A DNA stretch of 13,532 nucleotides, taken from positions 1 through 13,532 of the forward strand of contig JAITSM010000123.1 of the NCBI GenBank assembly GCA_031287815.1. The letters are read 5' to 3'. Below the pieces are notes generated by a model. That model had not been told where the DNA came from. It did not search any database and saw only the letters and a list, made by a program, of their open reading frames with translations. The stretch comes from Prevotellaceae bacterium. GTDB lineage: Bacteria > Bacteroidota > Bacteroidia > Bacteroidales > UBA932. Made by a program: the position numbers and the translations under genes. Shown one piece after another: positions 1 through 6,806 of the stretch (position 1 is the stretch's first letter; every line of letters begins with the position of its first letter).

Positions 1-76
1 TTTGGACGGTATTTTATCAAGAAGTTATACACAGGTCCGTTGAAAATTGAAAGTTATAAAGTGTTGTTTGTGGGAG

Positions 77-107
77 CAAAGATATGTAAAATGTTTGAAA
101 ATGCAAA
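77..107 (-). promoter_or_regulatory. Leftward Bacteroidota-type promoter for a gene outside the window
   Basis: Read on the minus strand, a -33 TTTG (104-107) is followed by exactly 19 bp and a -7 box TATCTTTG (77-84), matching the Bacteroidota consensus TTTG-N19-TAnnTTTG. It points left, so it would drive a gene beyond position 1, divergent from the peptidase gene at 260. Nothing coding is visible between it and the left edge. Confidence 0.6.
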
Positions 108-118
108 AAAAATGTTTT

Positions 119-203
119 GAATTGTGAATTATGAGTTGGCTGGCGCCGGAGTCAGTGGGCAGTTTTCAGTAGGCAGCAGGCAGTCATTCATAATCCATAA
201 TTC
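119..203. repeat. Short-repeat element with GGCGCC core and inverted AT-rich ends
   Basis: Two 18-nt arms (119-136 and 186-203) are inverted copies of an ATTATGA-rich motif with three mismatches. Between them lie the core GGCTGGCGCCGGA (137-151 region) and degenerate repeats of the type CAGT-GGCAG/AGGCAG. The same 13-nt core recurs, inverted, near 10136-10148, and a palindromic variant of it is at 2961-2978. It resembles the short tandemly repeated intergenic sequences seen in many genomes. It lies immediately upstream of the peptidase promoter. Confidence 0.55.
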
Positions 204-211
204 TTTTTTCG

Positions 212-219
212 TATATTTG
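212..219 (+). promoter_or_regulatory. Candidate -7 box for the C1 peptidase / PBP4 pair
   Basis: TATATTTG (212-219) fits the Bacteroidota -7 consensus TAnnTTTG and lies about 40 nt before the ATG at 260. I see no good -33 TTTG at the expected distance, where the short-repeat element ends, so the call rests on one box. Confidence 0.4.
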
Positions 220-259
220 CACACGATAAATCAATCAACATTAAATAAAAAATAAACAC

Positions 260-1444
260 ATGAAAAAAATCGGTATCTTTTTATTATTATTCCCGTTTGT
301 TGCCGTAGCTTCGGCACAGGACGAAAAAAAAGAAGAAGGCTATGTTTTCACTCCGGTAAAAGAATTGAAAATTACGCCTGTGAAAAACCAAAACCGTTCC
401 GGCACCTGCTGGAGCTTTTCGGGATTGGGGTTTATCGAATCGGAATTGTTGCGGCTGGGTAAGGGCGAATACGACCTGTCGGAAATGTTCATCGTGCATC
501 ATTCCTATTCCGGCAAAGCCGAAAAGTACGTGCGCCTGCACGGCGACGGTATTTTTGCGCCCGGCGGTTCGTTCTATGATGTGCTGTATGTCTTGGAACA
601 TTACGGCATTGTTCCCGAATCCGTCATGAACGGGTTGCAGTACGGCGAAGACCTGCATGTGCACAGCGAACTGGATGCGCTCGCCAAAGCATACGTGGAG
701 GCCGTTATAAAAAATTCCAATAAAAAGCTGTCGCCCGTATGGCGCAACGGTTTTAACGGTATCCTGGATGCGTATCTGGGAAAACTGCCGGAGACGTTTT
801 CCTATAACGGCAAAACCTATACGCCGCAAAGTTTTTCCCAGTCGCTTGGCGTCAAGGCGGAAGATTATGTATCGCTGACTTCGTTCACGCACCATCCGTT
901 TTACGCGGCTTTTGCGTTGGAAATCCCGGATAACTGGCGCTGGTCGGCATCCTACAACCTGCCGCTGGACGAATTTATGAGCGTAGTCGACCACAGCATT
1001 CACAACGGCTATACCATAGCATGGGGCGCGGATGTAAGCGAGAAGGGTTTTTCACGCGACGGCATCGCGGTCATTCCGGACGTCAACCTGGCGGAAATGT
1101 CCGGCTCCGACCAGGCGCGGTGGCTGGGATTGTCGCAAAAGGATAAAGACGCGGAACTGTATACAAACAAACCGGGTTATGAGAAAGTGATTACGCCGGA
1201 ACTGCGCCAGCAGGCCTACGATAATTACGAAACAACCGACGATCACGGCATGCAGATTTACGGCATCGCCCAAGACCAAAACGGCACAAAATATTATATG
1301 GTTAAAAATTCTTGGGGCGAAACCGGCAAATACAAAGGCTCCCTCTATGCTTCGGAAGCATTTGTGAAATACAAAACCATGAATATCGTTGTGCATAAAA
1401 ATGCTATTCCCGCCGCCGTTAAACAAAAATTAGGGTTAAAATAA
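260..1444 (+). CDS. Secreted C1-family cysteine peptidase (bleomycin hydrolase / aminopeptidase C-like)
   Basis: The 394-residue protein starts with a Sec signal peptide (MKKIGIFLLL..., likely cut after ASA at residue 19), so it is probably periplasmic or outer-surface. The papain-fold catalytic set is visible: oxyanion Gln44, Cys50 in the SGTCWSFS motif, His329 in DDHGMQI and Asn350 in VKNSWG. The long insert between Cys and His, and the His context, fit the bleomycin hydrolase/PepC branch rather than short papains. Cytosolic PepC enzymes are about 450 residues and lack signal peptides; exported shorter relatives occur in Bacteroidota. The substrate is not shown, but a role trimming peptides in the periplasm is likely. 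The ATG at 260 is chosen because it gives the intact signal peptide. The stop is followed after 8 nt by the PBP4 gene, suggesting co-transcription. Confidence 0.88.
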   Translation: MKKIGIFLLLFPFVAVASAQDEKKEEGYVFTPVKELKITPVKNQNRSGTCWSFSGLGFIESELLRLGKGEYDLSEMFIVHHSYSGKAEKYVRLHGDGIFAPGGSFYDVLYVLEHYGIVPESVMNGLQYGEDLHVHSELDALAKAYVEAVIKNSNKKLSPVWRNGFNGILDAYLGKLPETFSYNGKTYTPQSFSQSLGVKAEDYVSLTSFTHHPFYAAFALEIPDNWRWSASYNLPLDEFMSVVDHSIHNGYTIAWGADVSEKGFSRDGIAVIPDVNLAEMSGSDQARWLGLSQKDKDAELYTNKPGYEKVITPELRQQAYDNYETTDDHGMQIYGIAQDQNGTKYYMVKNSWGETGKYKGSLYASEAFVKYKTMNIVVHKNAIPAAVKQKLGLK

Positions 1445-1452
1445 ATTACAGC

Positions 1453-2925
1453 GTGTATCCTATTCGATGGTTTTTAAGGTGGTTCTGGCTGCTGTTCCCG
1501 GTGGCGGCGGCGGCGGCGGCGCAAATGCCGGAAAAAAATAATGCGGTGGCCGCCTATGTGGAATCGTTAAACGGGGAGGAACTATTCCGCCATGTATCCA
1601 TGAGCCTGTTGGCGATAGACGCCGATACGCAGGAGGTGATTGCCTCCTACCGCCCGCAAACGGCGCTGCTTCCCGCTTCGACGCTTAAACTGGTAACCAC
1701 CGGCTTGTTGCTGCTGTCGCTCGGCAGCGATTACCGTTACCGCACGTCGCTGTATTATGACGGAACCGTTATCGATTCGACGCTTGCCGGAAACCTTTAT
1801 ATTATCGGCGGCGGCGACCCGACCTTCGGCTCTCCGGATTCCATAGCAACGCCTGTAGAGGAAATTTTTTCCTATTGGGCAGCCGCCCTAAAAGCCAATG
1901 GCATCCACCGGGTGGCGGGGGATATTATTGCCGATGAAACTTTTTTCGGCGCGGCCGAAACGCCCGAATCATGGATGTGGGGCGACATTGGCAATTATTA
2001 TGGCGCACGCGCCTCCGGGCTGGCCTTTCATGAAAACGCCTGGCGCGCCGTATTAACGCCGGGACAAAAAGAAGGCGATAAGGCCTTCCTCCGCAGTTAT
2101 TATCCCTATATGCCCGGCGCCGAATTTTTAAATGAAGTAACCACCGGCGCGCCCGGCTCCGGCAACCAGGTGATGGTTTATAATTCTCCTTTTTCCGGGC
2201 GGCAGCAGCTTACCGGAACCATCCCCATCAATCGCGACAGTACGGAAATAAAAGGGTCGAACAACCATCCCGCTTATACCTGCATTTATTATTTCAGCGA
2301 ATTTTTAAACCGGCAGGGCATCCCATTCAACGGCGCGCTCCGCGTGGTTGCTACGCCGGAAGCGCCGTCAACGCCCCGCACGCTGGTGGCTTACCAGCTG
2401 TCGCCGCCGTTGAAAGAAATTGCTTCCGCCACCAATAAAATCAGCAATAACTTTTTTGCCGAGACTTTGCTTAAAACTATTGGCGTGCAATGGAAACAAA
2501 ATGCTTCCTACGACTCGTCGCTGGCGGCGGTGCATTATTTACTGGACAGTTTGCTTGTGCCCGCCTCCGGATTCAAAATGGCGGACGGCAGCGGCTTGTC
2601 GCGCAGGAACTATGTCTCGGCGCAGTTTATGGTGGATTATTTGACGATGATGTACTACTCGGAAGTATATGATGATTTTTTCTACACGCTCGCCACGCCG
2701 GGCGACAGGGGGACGTTTTTAACCCTGCTGCGTTCGTCGCCCAACAAAAAACGGCTGCATGCCAAAAGCGGCTCTATGGGCGGCGTGCGGTGCTATGCCG
2801 GATATGTGGAAAATCCGCGCGGCACCATTATTTTTGCCGTGCTCGTCAATAATTTTAATTACAAAATTTCAGAAATCCAACCGAAGATAGAAAAGCTATT
2901 GCAGCTATTTTTGATAGAGAATTGA
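1453..2925 (+). CDS. dacB: D-alanyl-D-alanine carboxypeptidase/endopeptidase, PBP4 (S13) family
   Basis: The 490-residue protein has all three serine penicillin-binding motifs: SxxK as S76-T-L-K79 in LPASTLKL, SxN as S331-N-N333, and K438-S-G440 standing for the usual KTG. The DGSGLSRRN stretch (378-386) is typical of S13 enzymes. The large insert between SxxK and SxN, and the total length, match the family. A signal peptide rich in Trp/Phe/Leu and a run of alanines (1-23) places it in the periplasm, where the family trims or opens peptidoglycan cross-links. The start is a GTG at 1453; the next in-frame ATG (about 1524) would remove the signal peptide. It follows the peptidase gene by 8 nt. 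The C terminus contains a hydrophobic strand and no membrane anchor. The gene symbol is by family only. Confidence 0.9.
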   Translation: MYPIRWFLRWFWLLFPVAAAAAAQMPEKNNAVAAYVESLNGEELFRHVSMSLLAIDADTQEVIASYRPQTALLPASTLKLVTTGLLLLSLGSDYRYRTSLYYDGTVIDSTLAGNLYIIGGGDPTFGSPDSIATPVEEIFSYWAAALKANGIHRVAGDIIADETFFGAAETPESWMWGDIGNYYGARASGLAFHENAWRAVLTPGQKEGDKAFLRSYYPYMPGAEFLNEVTTGAPGSGNQVMVYNSPFSGRQQLTGTIPINRDSTEIKGSNNHPAYTCIYYFSEFLNRQGIPFNGALRVVATPEAPSTPRTLVAYQLSPPLKEIASATNKISNNFFAETLLKTIGVQWKQNASYDSSLAAVHYLLDSLLVPASGFKMADGSGLSRRNYVSAQFMVDYLTMMYYSEVYDDFFYTLATPGDRGTFLTLLRSSPNKKRLHAKSGSMGGVRCYAGYVENPRGTIIFAVLVNNFNYKISEIQPKIEKLLQLFLIEN

Positions 2926-2940
2926 AAACGAAGTATGAAT

Positions 2941-2998
2941 TATGAGGTATAAAGTATGAGGTAGCTGGCGCCAGCTACCTCATACTTTATACCTCATA
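2941..2998. terminator. Perfect 58-bp palindrome between convergent genes, likely bidirectional terminator
   Basis: Arms 2941-2969 and 2970-2998 are perfectly complementary (29 bp, no loop), centred on GCTGGCGCCAGC. Each arm is itself made of repeats of TATGAGGTA/AAAGTATGAGG. It occupies nearly all the gap between the ends of the PBP4 gene (2925) and the SSB-like gene (3010), the position of a shared terminator. There is no clean T-run, so it may also be a short-repeat element of the same kind as at 119-203 and 10044-10195. Confidence 0.55.
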
Positions 2999-3009
2999 CC
3001 TCATACATT

Positions 3010-3432
3010 TTAGAAAGGAAGGTCATCCACTTGTTGCGCCGGAGTGGCGGCGAAGGGGTCTTCTGCCGCCGGAGGCGTAGAAGGCGTAACAGGCGCTGCA
3101 GCCGCCGGGCTGCCGGCGTTGCCTGCCTGCGCCGGCTCGGAAGCGGAAGAGACAGCCGCCGCTTCTTTCTCCAAACGCCAGGCGCGCACGTCGGTGTACC
3201 AGCGTCCGTTGTATTCGCGCGATTGCAAGTCGAAACTCACTTTCAATACATCTCCTTCGATATATTTCGCCGCATCGTTCACGCGTTCGCCCCACAACGA
3301 TACGCATACCTGCTTGGGAAACTGTCCGGGAATTTCGATAACAATTTCCTGCTTGCTCCAACTGCCGTTGGCAGAAGTGCCGGTGAGCACAGGCATTTTC
3401 TTAATCAGTTTGCCAATTATTTCGAGCGCCAT
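3010..3432 (-). CDS. DUF3127-type single-stranded-DNA-binding-like protein
   Basis: The 140-residue product has an OB-fold-like core (about 1-88) with the SREYNGRWYTDVRAW stretch (71-85) that I recognise from DUF3127 proteins of Bacteroidota. A low-complexity Ala/Pro linker (89-130) and an acidic tip ending DDLPF follow. The tip copies the C-terminal tail with which bacterial SSB proteins recruit partner enzymes (usually DDDIPF), so ssDNA binding and partner docking are likely by analogy. It lacks the canonical SSB N-terminal sequence and is unlikely to be the housekeeping SSB. The ATG lies 6 nt after the isomerase stop, so it is the last gene of a three-gene operon ending at the 58-bp palindrome. 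The cytoplasmic location contrasts with the exported isomerase before it. Confidence 0.8.
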   Translation of the reverse strand: MALEIIGKLIKKMPVLTGTSANGSWSKQEIVIEIPGQFPKQVCVSLWGERVNDAAKYIEGDVLKVSFDLQSREYNGRWYTDVRAWRLEKEAAAVSSASEPAQAGNAGSPAAAAPVTPSTPPAAEDPFAATPAQQVDDLPF

Positions 3433-3438
3433 AGCCGT

Positions 3439-4149
3439 TTATTTATTTGCCGGTTTCACTTCCAGCAGTTCTACTTCAAAAATCAAGGTGGCGTTGGGGC
3501 CTATTTCTCCCCCTGCTCCCCGTTCGCCGTAAGCCAGGTCGGAAGGGATATAGAGCATGGCTTTGGTGCCTTCATTCAGTTGTTGCAATCCTTCCGTCCA
3601 GCCTTTGATTACGCCGTTCAAAGGAAATTCTATCGGCTCGCCACGATCGTAGGACGAGTCAAATACCGTACCGTCCAGCAACGTGCCGCGATAATGCACT
3701 TTCACCGTGTCTTCGGCAGAAGCCGGTTTTGCGCCGTTGCCGGCCGTAATGATTTTGTATTGCAGGCCGCTTTCCAACGTTACTACCTCCGCATCTTTTT
3801 TATTTTCTTCCAGAAATTTTTTCCCTTCATCCAGGTTTTTGTTCTTTTTAAAATCCTGCTGCTGGGTTAAAAAACTGCGGATAATCATTTGGGACTGCAT
3901 TTCGTCGAAGCGCGGGGGCTTTTCGTCAAATACGTCATTGATGGCTTTCAGCATTACATGCAGGTCAATGGCGTCCAAGCCGGATTGTTTCAAACTCCTT
4001 CCCAAATCCATACCCAAAGCATAGCTTACGGAATCTATCTGTGCAGCGGTAGCGCCTTCCACTGCATTTTTTTGTGCGCAACCTTCGGCAGCCAGCAATA
4101 CCAGCCCCGAAGCAATCAGGAACATTTTAAATGTTTTCATTTTTTTCAT
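3439..4149 (-). CDS. FkpA/Mip-like FKBP-type peptidyl-prolyl cis-trans isomerase, exported
   Basis: The 236-residue protein has an N-terminal signal segment (MKKMKTFKMF...) ending in AAEGC at Cys24. This may be a lipobox, although Glu at -2 is unusual. A helical FKBP_N dimerisation region (about 35-118) and a C-terminal FKBP domain (about 127-233) follow. Active-site positions are present: Tyr153 in VHYRGTL, Phe163-Asp164, Val180-Ile181, Trp184, Tyr207 in LAYG, and Phe224. The family catalyses proline isomerisation and acts as a folding helper in the periplasm. A longer reading from 4215 would overlap the agmatinase gene and add a charged non-signal extension, so I chose 4149; 4140 is equally possible. 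It starts 17 nt after the agmatinase stop. Confidence 0.87.
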   Translation of the reverse strand: MKKMKTFKMFLIASGLVLLAAEGCAQKNAVEGATAAQIDSVSYALGMDLGRSLKQSGLDAIDLHVMLKAINDVFDEKPPRFDEMQSQMIIRSFLTQQQDFKKNKNLDEGKKFLEENKKDAEVVTLESGLQYKIITAGNGAKPASAEDTVKVHYRGTLLDGTVFDSSYDRGEPIEFPLNGVIKGWTEGLQQLNEGTKAMLYIPSDLAYGERGAGGEIGPNATLIFEVELLEVKPANK

Positions 4150-4166
4150 TTTTTTTAGTTTATAAT

Positions 4167-5195
4167 TTATTTTGGTTTGTTTCCTTTCGCGGCAGCCCAA
4201 TGGGCGTAGCAGCAAAGTTTAAATAAAAGGCGGCCGGCAATGTTGGCGTCGTTGGCGGCTGGCGCGGCTTCGCACAAATCTAAACCGATAATTTGCCGTC
4301 CCGACAACGCCAGTTGCTTCAACAAATAAACCGCCTGCGCATACGACAAGCCGCCCGGCACTGGCGTGCCCGTGTTCGGGCAATAGTCCGGCGACAAGCC
4401 GTCAATGTCGAAACTTATATATACCTTTTGCGGCAACGGTTGCAAAATTTCAGCCGTTTGCGCCGCCCATGTTTTTCCGTTAAAAGCCGCTTCGTGCAAA
4501 AGCATGTCCGGGAATACCGTAATACGTTCGTCGCCCCGCATCCGTTCCGCTTCGTCGGAGCAGTAATCGCGGACAGCTACCTGCACCAGGCGTTTCACGC
4601 TATCCAGCTGCAACGCGTTATACATGATGGACGCATGCGAACAGGTAAATCCTTCGTAAGCCTTGCGCAGGTCGGCGTGGGCGTCAATATGCAAAATGCC
4701 GAAGCTGCCGTACTTTTCGGACAGGGCGCGCAACGCCCCCAGCGGCACGCTGTGTTCCCCGCCGACAATGGCGGGAATACGCTGCGCCGCCAACTGTTTT
4801 TGCGTTTCGCGATACACATAATCGTTCATCGCTTCGCAGGCCGCATTGACTTTTTCCAGTTTATCCGTTACGGTTTCCGGCGACACGCCCTGTTCCAGCA
4901 TCCGGATAATGTTTTCCGCCTGCCGGCGGAATTTTTTATTAGCCGCTGCCAGCGCCCCGTCCAACGGCGCCGTGCCGATTTTTATTTTCCATGCTTCGGG
5001 CACATCCGCATCAAACAAATCTACCTGCGCCGAAGCCTCCAGTATCGCTTGCGGCGCGCAGCCGGCGCCGGAGCGGAATGATACGGTTACATCCCACGGT
5101 ACGGGAATCAACGCTATTTCCGCTTCGTCCAGTGCATACGGGAGGGCAAAATAATTTCCGTTCGGTTGTCCTATGTCGTTTGGATTAAATGCCAT
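4167..5195 (-). CDS. speB: Ureohydrolase, probably agmatinase
   Basis: The 342-residue protein has the arginase/agmatinase metal-binding signatures in order: GGEHS (145-149, His148), DAHAD (171-175), SFDIDG (261-266, Asp263 and Asp265) and LDLCEAAP (305-312, Glu309). These are the ligands of the two-manganese site that hydrolyses a guanidino group to urea. Agmatinase would yield putrescine, arginase ornithine; TGTPVPGG (275-282) is compatible with agmatinase, but sequence alone does not separate them. The usual SxDxDxxDP motif has Ser268 in place of the last Asp, which is not a metal ligand. A region of about 50 residues before GGEHS (90-140) is longer than in the E. coli enzyme. It is first in an operon with the isomerase and SSB-like genes. 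No clear promoter is seen directly upstream. Confidence 0.88.
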   Translation of the reverse strand: MAFNPNDIGQPNGNYFALPYALDEAEIALIPVPWDVTVSFRSGAGCAPQAILEASAQVDLFDADVPEAWKIKIGTAPLDGALAAANKKFRRQAENIIRMLEQGVSPETVTDKLEKVNAACEAMNDYVYRETQKQLAAQRIPAIVGGEHSVPLGALRALSEKYGSFGILHIDAHADLRKAYEGFTCSHASIMYNALQLDSVKRLVQVAVRDYCSDEAERMRGDERITVFPDMLLHEAAFNGKTWAAQTAEILQPLPQKVYISFDIDGLSPDYCPNTGTPVPGGLSYAQAVYLLKQLALSGRQIIGLDLCEAAPAANDANIAGRLLFKLCCYAHWAAAKGNKPK

Positions 5196-5250
5196 TTCTC
5201 AAAAAACGCGTAAATTTACAAAAAAAATAGCGTTGCTGCAACTAAAACAG

Positions 5251-5369
5251 CAGGGGCTATATTTATTTCACCCCTGTGTGATATGCAAAGAACATTTTAT
5301 TTCAAGGTTGCGCGATGAAGCCTTATGGGGTGCATGGCGCAACGGTGGTAGCGTTGGGTGGAAACGCTA
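5251..5369. other. Three small hairpins between the first secreted paralogue and the agmatinase gene
   Basis: The 218-nt gap holds three inverted repeats: CAGGGG/CCCCTG (5251-5256 with 5271-5276), GTTGCGC/GCGCAAC (5307-5313 with 5337-5343) and TAGCGTT/AACGCTA (5349-5355 with 5363-5369). They lie downstream of the paralogue stop and upstream of the agmatinase start. None has a T-run, so termination is possible but not shown. Confidence 0.35.
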
Positions 5370-5413
5370 TAGGTTGTTGGGTATCTTACTTCGTATTTAC
5401 ATGGGTTTGGGGT

Positions 5414-6304
5414 TCAGTTACAGCAGTAGCATTCAGCCACCAGGTTGCCACGCCAGAAGAAGTATGTATAGCCGTCGACACCGCATCTGGCCTGACATTT
5501 GGCGTAATTCAAACCACTTGCATGTTGGGTGGTGGACGCGCAGGCCTGATTTTCGATAGCCGTGCAGCCGGCAGTGCATGACGCATTTTGAGTTGTCGCA
5601 TATTGCGGGTTCAGTACGTTGCCGCACTGGTCATGCAATTGCACATATGCTGTTTTACAACGGCCGGTGCAAGCTCCGTCATTTGTAGTATAAGTACCTG
5701 TCGTTTTACACGTCCCGCTGCAATTTGTTGTTCCGGAAACGCAACAATTCAACAAACCCGCAGATTCGCCGTTCTTGCCGCACAACACGCCCGGACAACC
5801 GGTGGCGTCGGTGAGTGCAGTAATAGTACCGCCCGTATAAGTGTTGGCGGTTACTTCCGTCGTGCCGGCGGAAGTAGTAATGATAAACGGCGGCGTGCCT
5901 TTCAAGTCATAGCCGCCGCCGGTGTTGTCCACCGCATTGGGCGGAAAGTCGCTGCCGTAGGCGCACCAGTTGAATTTGCCGGTGGCGTTGCTTAGGGTGG
6001 CGATAACGGTCGAGGGGTTGGTCGTTACATAAAAGCCACGCCCGTTCAGCGAAGCAGGGTCAATGCTGCCGGCGGTAGCCGTAGCCCCGCCGATAACGGC
6101 TTTTTTAAATGTGCCCGGAGCAGTTCCCGCCACCGGGCACAAATCCACAAATACCCATACGCGATTGGCGGCGGCAGTGCCAGTCCACGATACTTTAAAG
6201 GTTACTTTGTTGGTGGAATAATCCGTAGAAAGCGGCGTTACGGTTACTGTTGCGCTTGCTGCCACGCCTACAAGCATTGTAAGAAGAAAGAAAATTTTTT
6301 TCAT
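5414..6304 (-). CDS. Secreted cysteine-rich protein, paralogue 1, with WSC-like C terminus
   Basis: The 296-residue protein has a signal peptide (1-18, cut near ASA). Residues 25-172 match paralogue 2 (7206-8216): SW-G, VWVFVD, FNWCAYGSDFPPN, then a Gly/Thr-rich strand region ending ALTDATGCPG. After that the two proteins diverge. Here the last 127 residues hold 17 of the 19 cysteines, and the end (CQARCGVDGYTYFF...ECYCCN, 270-295) resembles the C-terminal half of a WSC carbohydrate-binding domain; this is inference from pattern. No lipobox and no obvious type IX sorting domain are visible. It is likely secreted or surface exposed and disulfide-rich, with function unknown. It is led by its own promoter and a structured leader of about 400 nt. 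Confidence 0.82.
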   Translation of the reverse strand: MKKIFFLLTMLVGVAASATVTVTPLSTDYSTNKVTFKVSWTGTAAANRVWVFVDLCPVAGTAPGTFKKAVIGGATATAGSIDPASLNGRGFYVTTNPSTVIATLSNATGKFNWCAYGSDFPPNAVDNTGGGYDLKGTPPFIITTSAGTTEVTANTYTGGTITALTDATGCPGVLCGKNGESAGLLNCCVSGTTNCSGTCKTTGTYTTNDGACTGRCKTAYVQLHDQCGNVLNPQYATTQNASCTAGCTAIENQACASTTQHASGLNYAKCQARCGVDGYTYFFWRGNLVAECYCCN

Positions 6305-6703
6305 AATTTTTTATTTTTAATTGTTATTATTTCGCAGCCTCAGGGCTGTTTTGCAAACACAAACCAACCTTATAAAACAACCCCCTGCTGCAATTTTTTG
6401 TTCGCTGCCAATCATTGCAGAATCATCATTCTCTGCAACTCGGTTCTTTAGCTTTTATGGCGGCTTTCCCCTGATTCCACTAAAAAACCAAGAGTGGAAG
6501 AGAAGGTACTTATTGCTTGTCGAGGTTCACGAAAACCCACACTATATAATAAGTACAACAACCTCTAACCACTCTTGGCACGGTTGCTTTTACTTTATTC
6601 ATATAGCGTTTGAAATTTTCGTGATTTCGACAAGCGTAGAATAAAAGTTAAAGCGATATTTCTTTAAATATCCTTTTCAAAATGTCAAGGAGCAAGTAAT
6701 AAC
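6305..6703 (-). ncRNA. Structured 5' leader RNA, copy A
   Basis: This gene-free stretch is the predicted untranslated leader of paralogue 1. Read on the minus strand it can form a long helix P1 in three segments: 6627-6635 with 6515-6523, 6616-6623 with 6528-6535, and 6601-6608 with 6540-6547. A competing helix P2 pairs 6569-6578 with 6488-6497 and 6548-6556 with 6506-6514. A small hairpin lies at 6415-6438. A final helix P5 pairs 6387-6393 with 6332-6338 and 6374-6383 with 6343-6352, ending 27 nt before the ATG. Copy B (8217-8621) forms the same helices with compensatory changes. No known riboswitch or ribozyme class is recognised. It could regulate expression or act as an RNA in its own right; no T-run terminator separates it from the gene. 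Confidence 0.7.
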
Positions 6704-6758
6704 CGCTGCAAATATAAAACAATATTTTTTAATTGCAAATATTTTGAAAAGATTATTT
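6332..6758 (-). repeat. Direct repeat copy A: promoter plus leader module
   Basis: This segment is repeated at 8247-8677. Identical blocks include 65 nt at 6681-6745 (equal to 8599-8663, covering the promoter) and 52 nt at 6347-6398 (equal to 8263-8314, the start-proximal helix). Divergence concentrates in the P1 helix arms. Similarity stops about 20 nt upstream of the -33 box and at the foot of the last helix, so the repeat is the promoter-leader unit only. Confidence 0.85.
6709..6739 (-). promoter_or_regulatory. Promoter of secreted paralogue 1
   Basis: On the minus strand, TTTG (6736-6739), a 19-bp spacer and TATATTTG (6709-6716) match the Bacteroidota sigma consensus exactly. Transcription should begin near 6703. 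The identical arrangement precedes paralogue 2. AT-rich DNA upstream is also conserved between copies. Confidence 0.8.
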
Positions 6759-6806
6759 CTGTAAGGTGGTTTTGGCGTCAGCATTTTCCATTCTCCATTA
6801 AATAAA

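Noticed and set aside
25..33. DnaA-box-like TTATACACA
   Set aside because: A single match without clustering or nearby replication genes is expected by chance.
3031..3870. Long plus-strand frame of 279 codons opposite the SSB-like and isomerase genes
   Set aside because: It is an antisense shadow of two well supported genes, with Arg/Phe-rich low-quality translation.
6325..6440. Short upstream reading frames in the leader (MMILQ-type peptide followed by an overlapping ATG)
   Set aside because: The second frame is about 33 codons in copy A but stops after five in copy B, so a conserved leader peptide is not supported.
6515..6635. Invertible promoter flanked by inverted repeats, as in Bacteroides phase variation
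   Set aside because: The promoter lies outside the inverted arms, and the arms differ in sequence between copies, unlike the common site expected for one recombinase.
6321..6644. Plus-strand reading frames across leader A (and 8155-8469 across leader B) sharing a peptide stretch
   Set aside because: The similarity follows from DNA conservation; indels shift the frame on either side of the shared part, and the compensatory changes are explained by RNA structure on the other strand.
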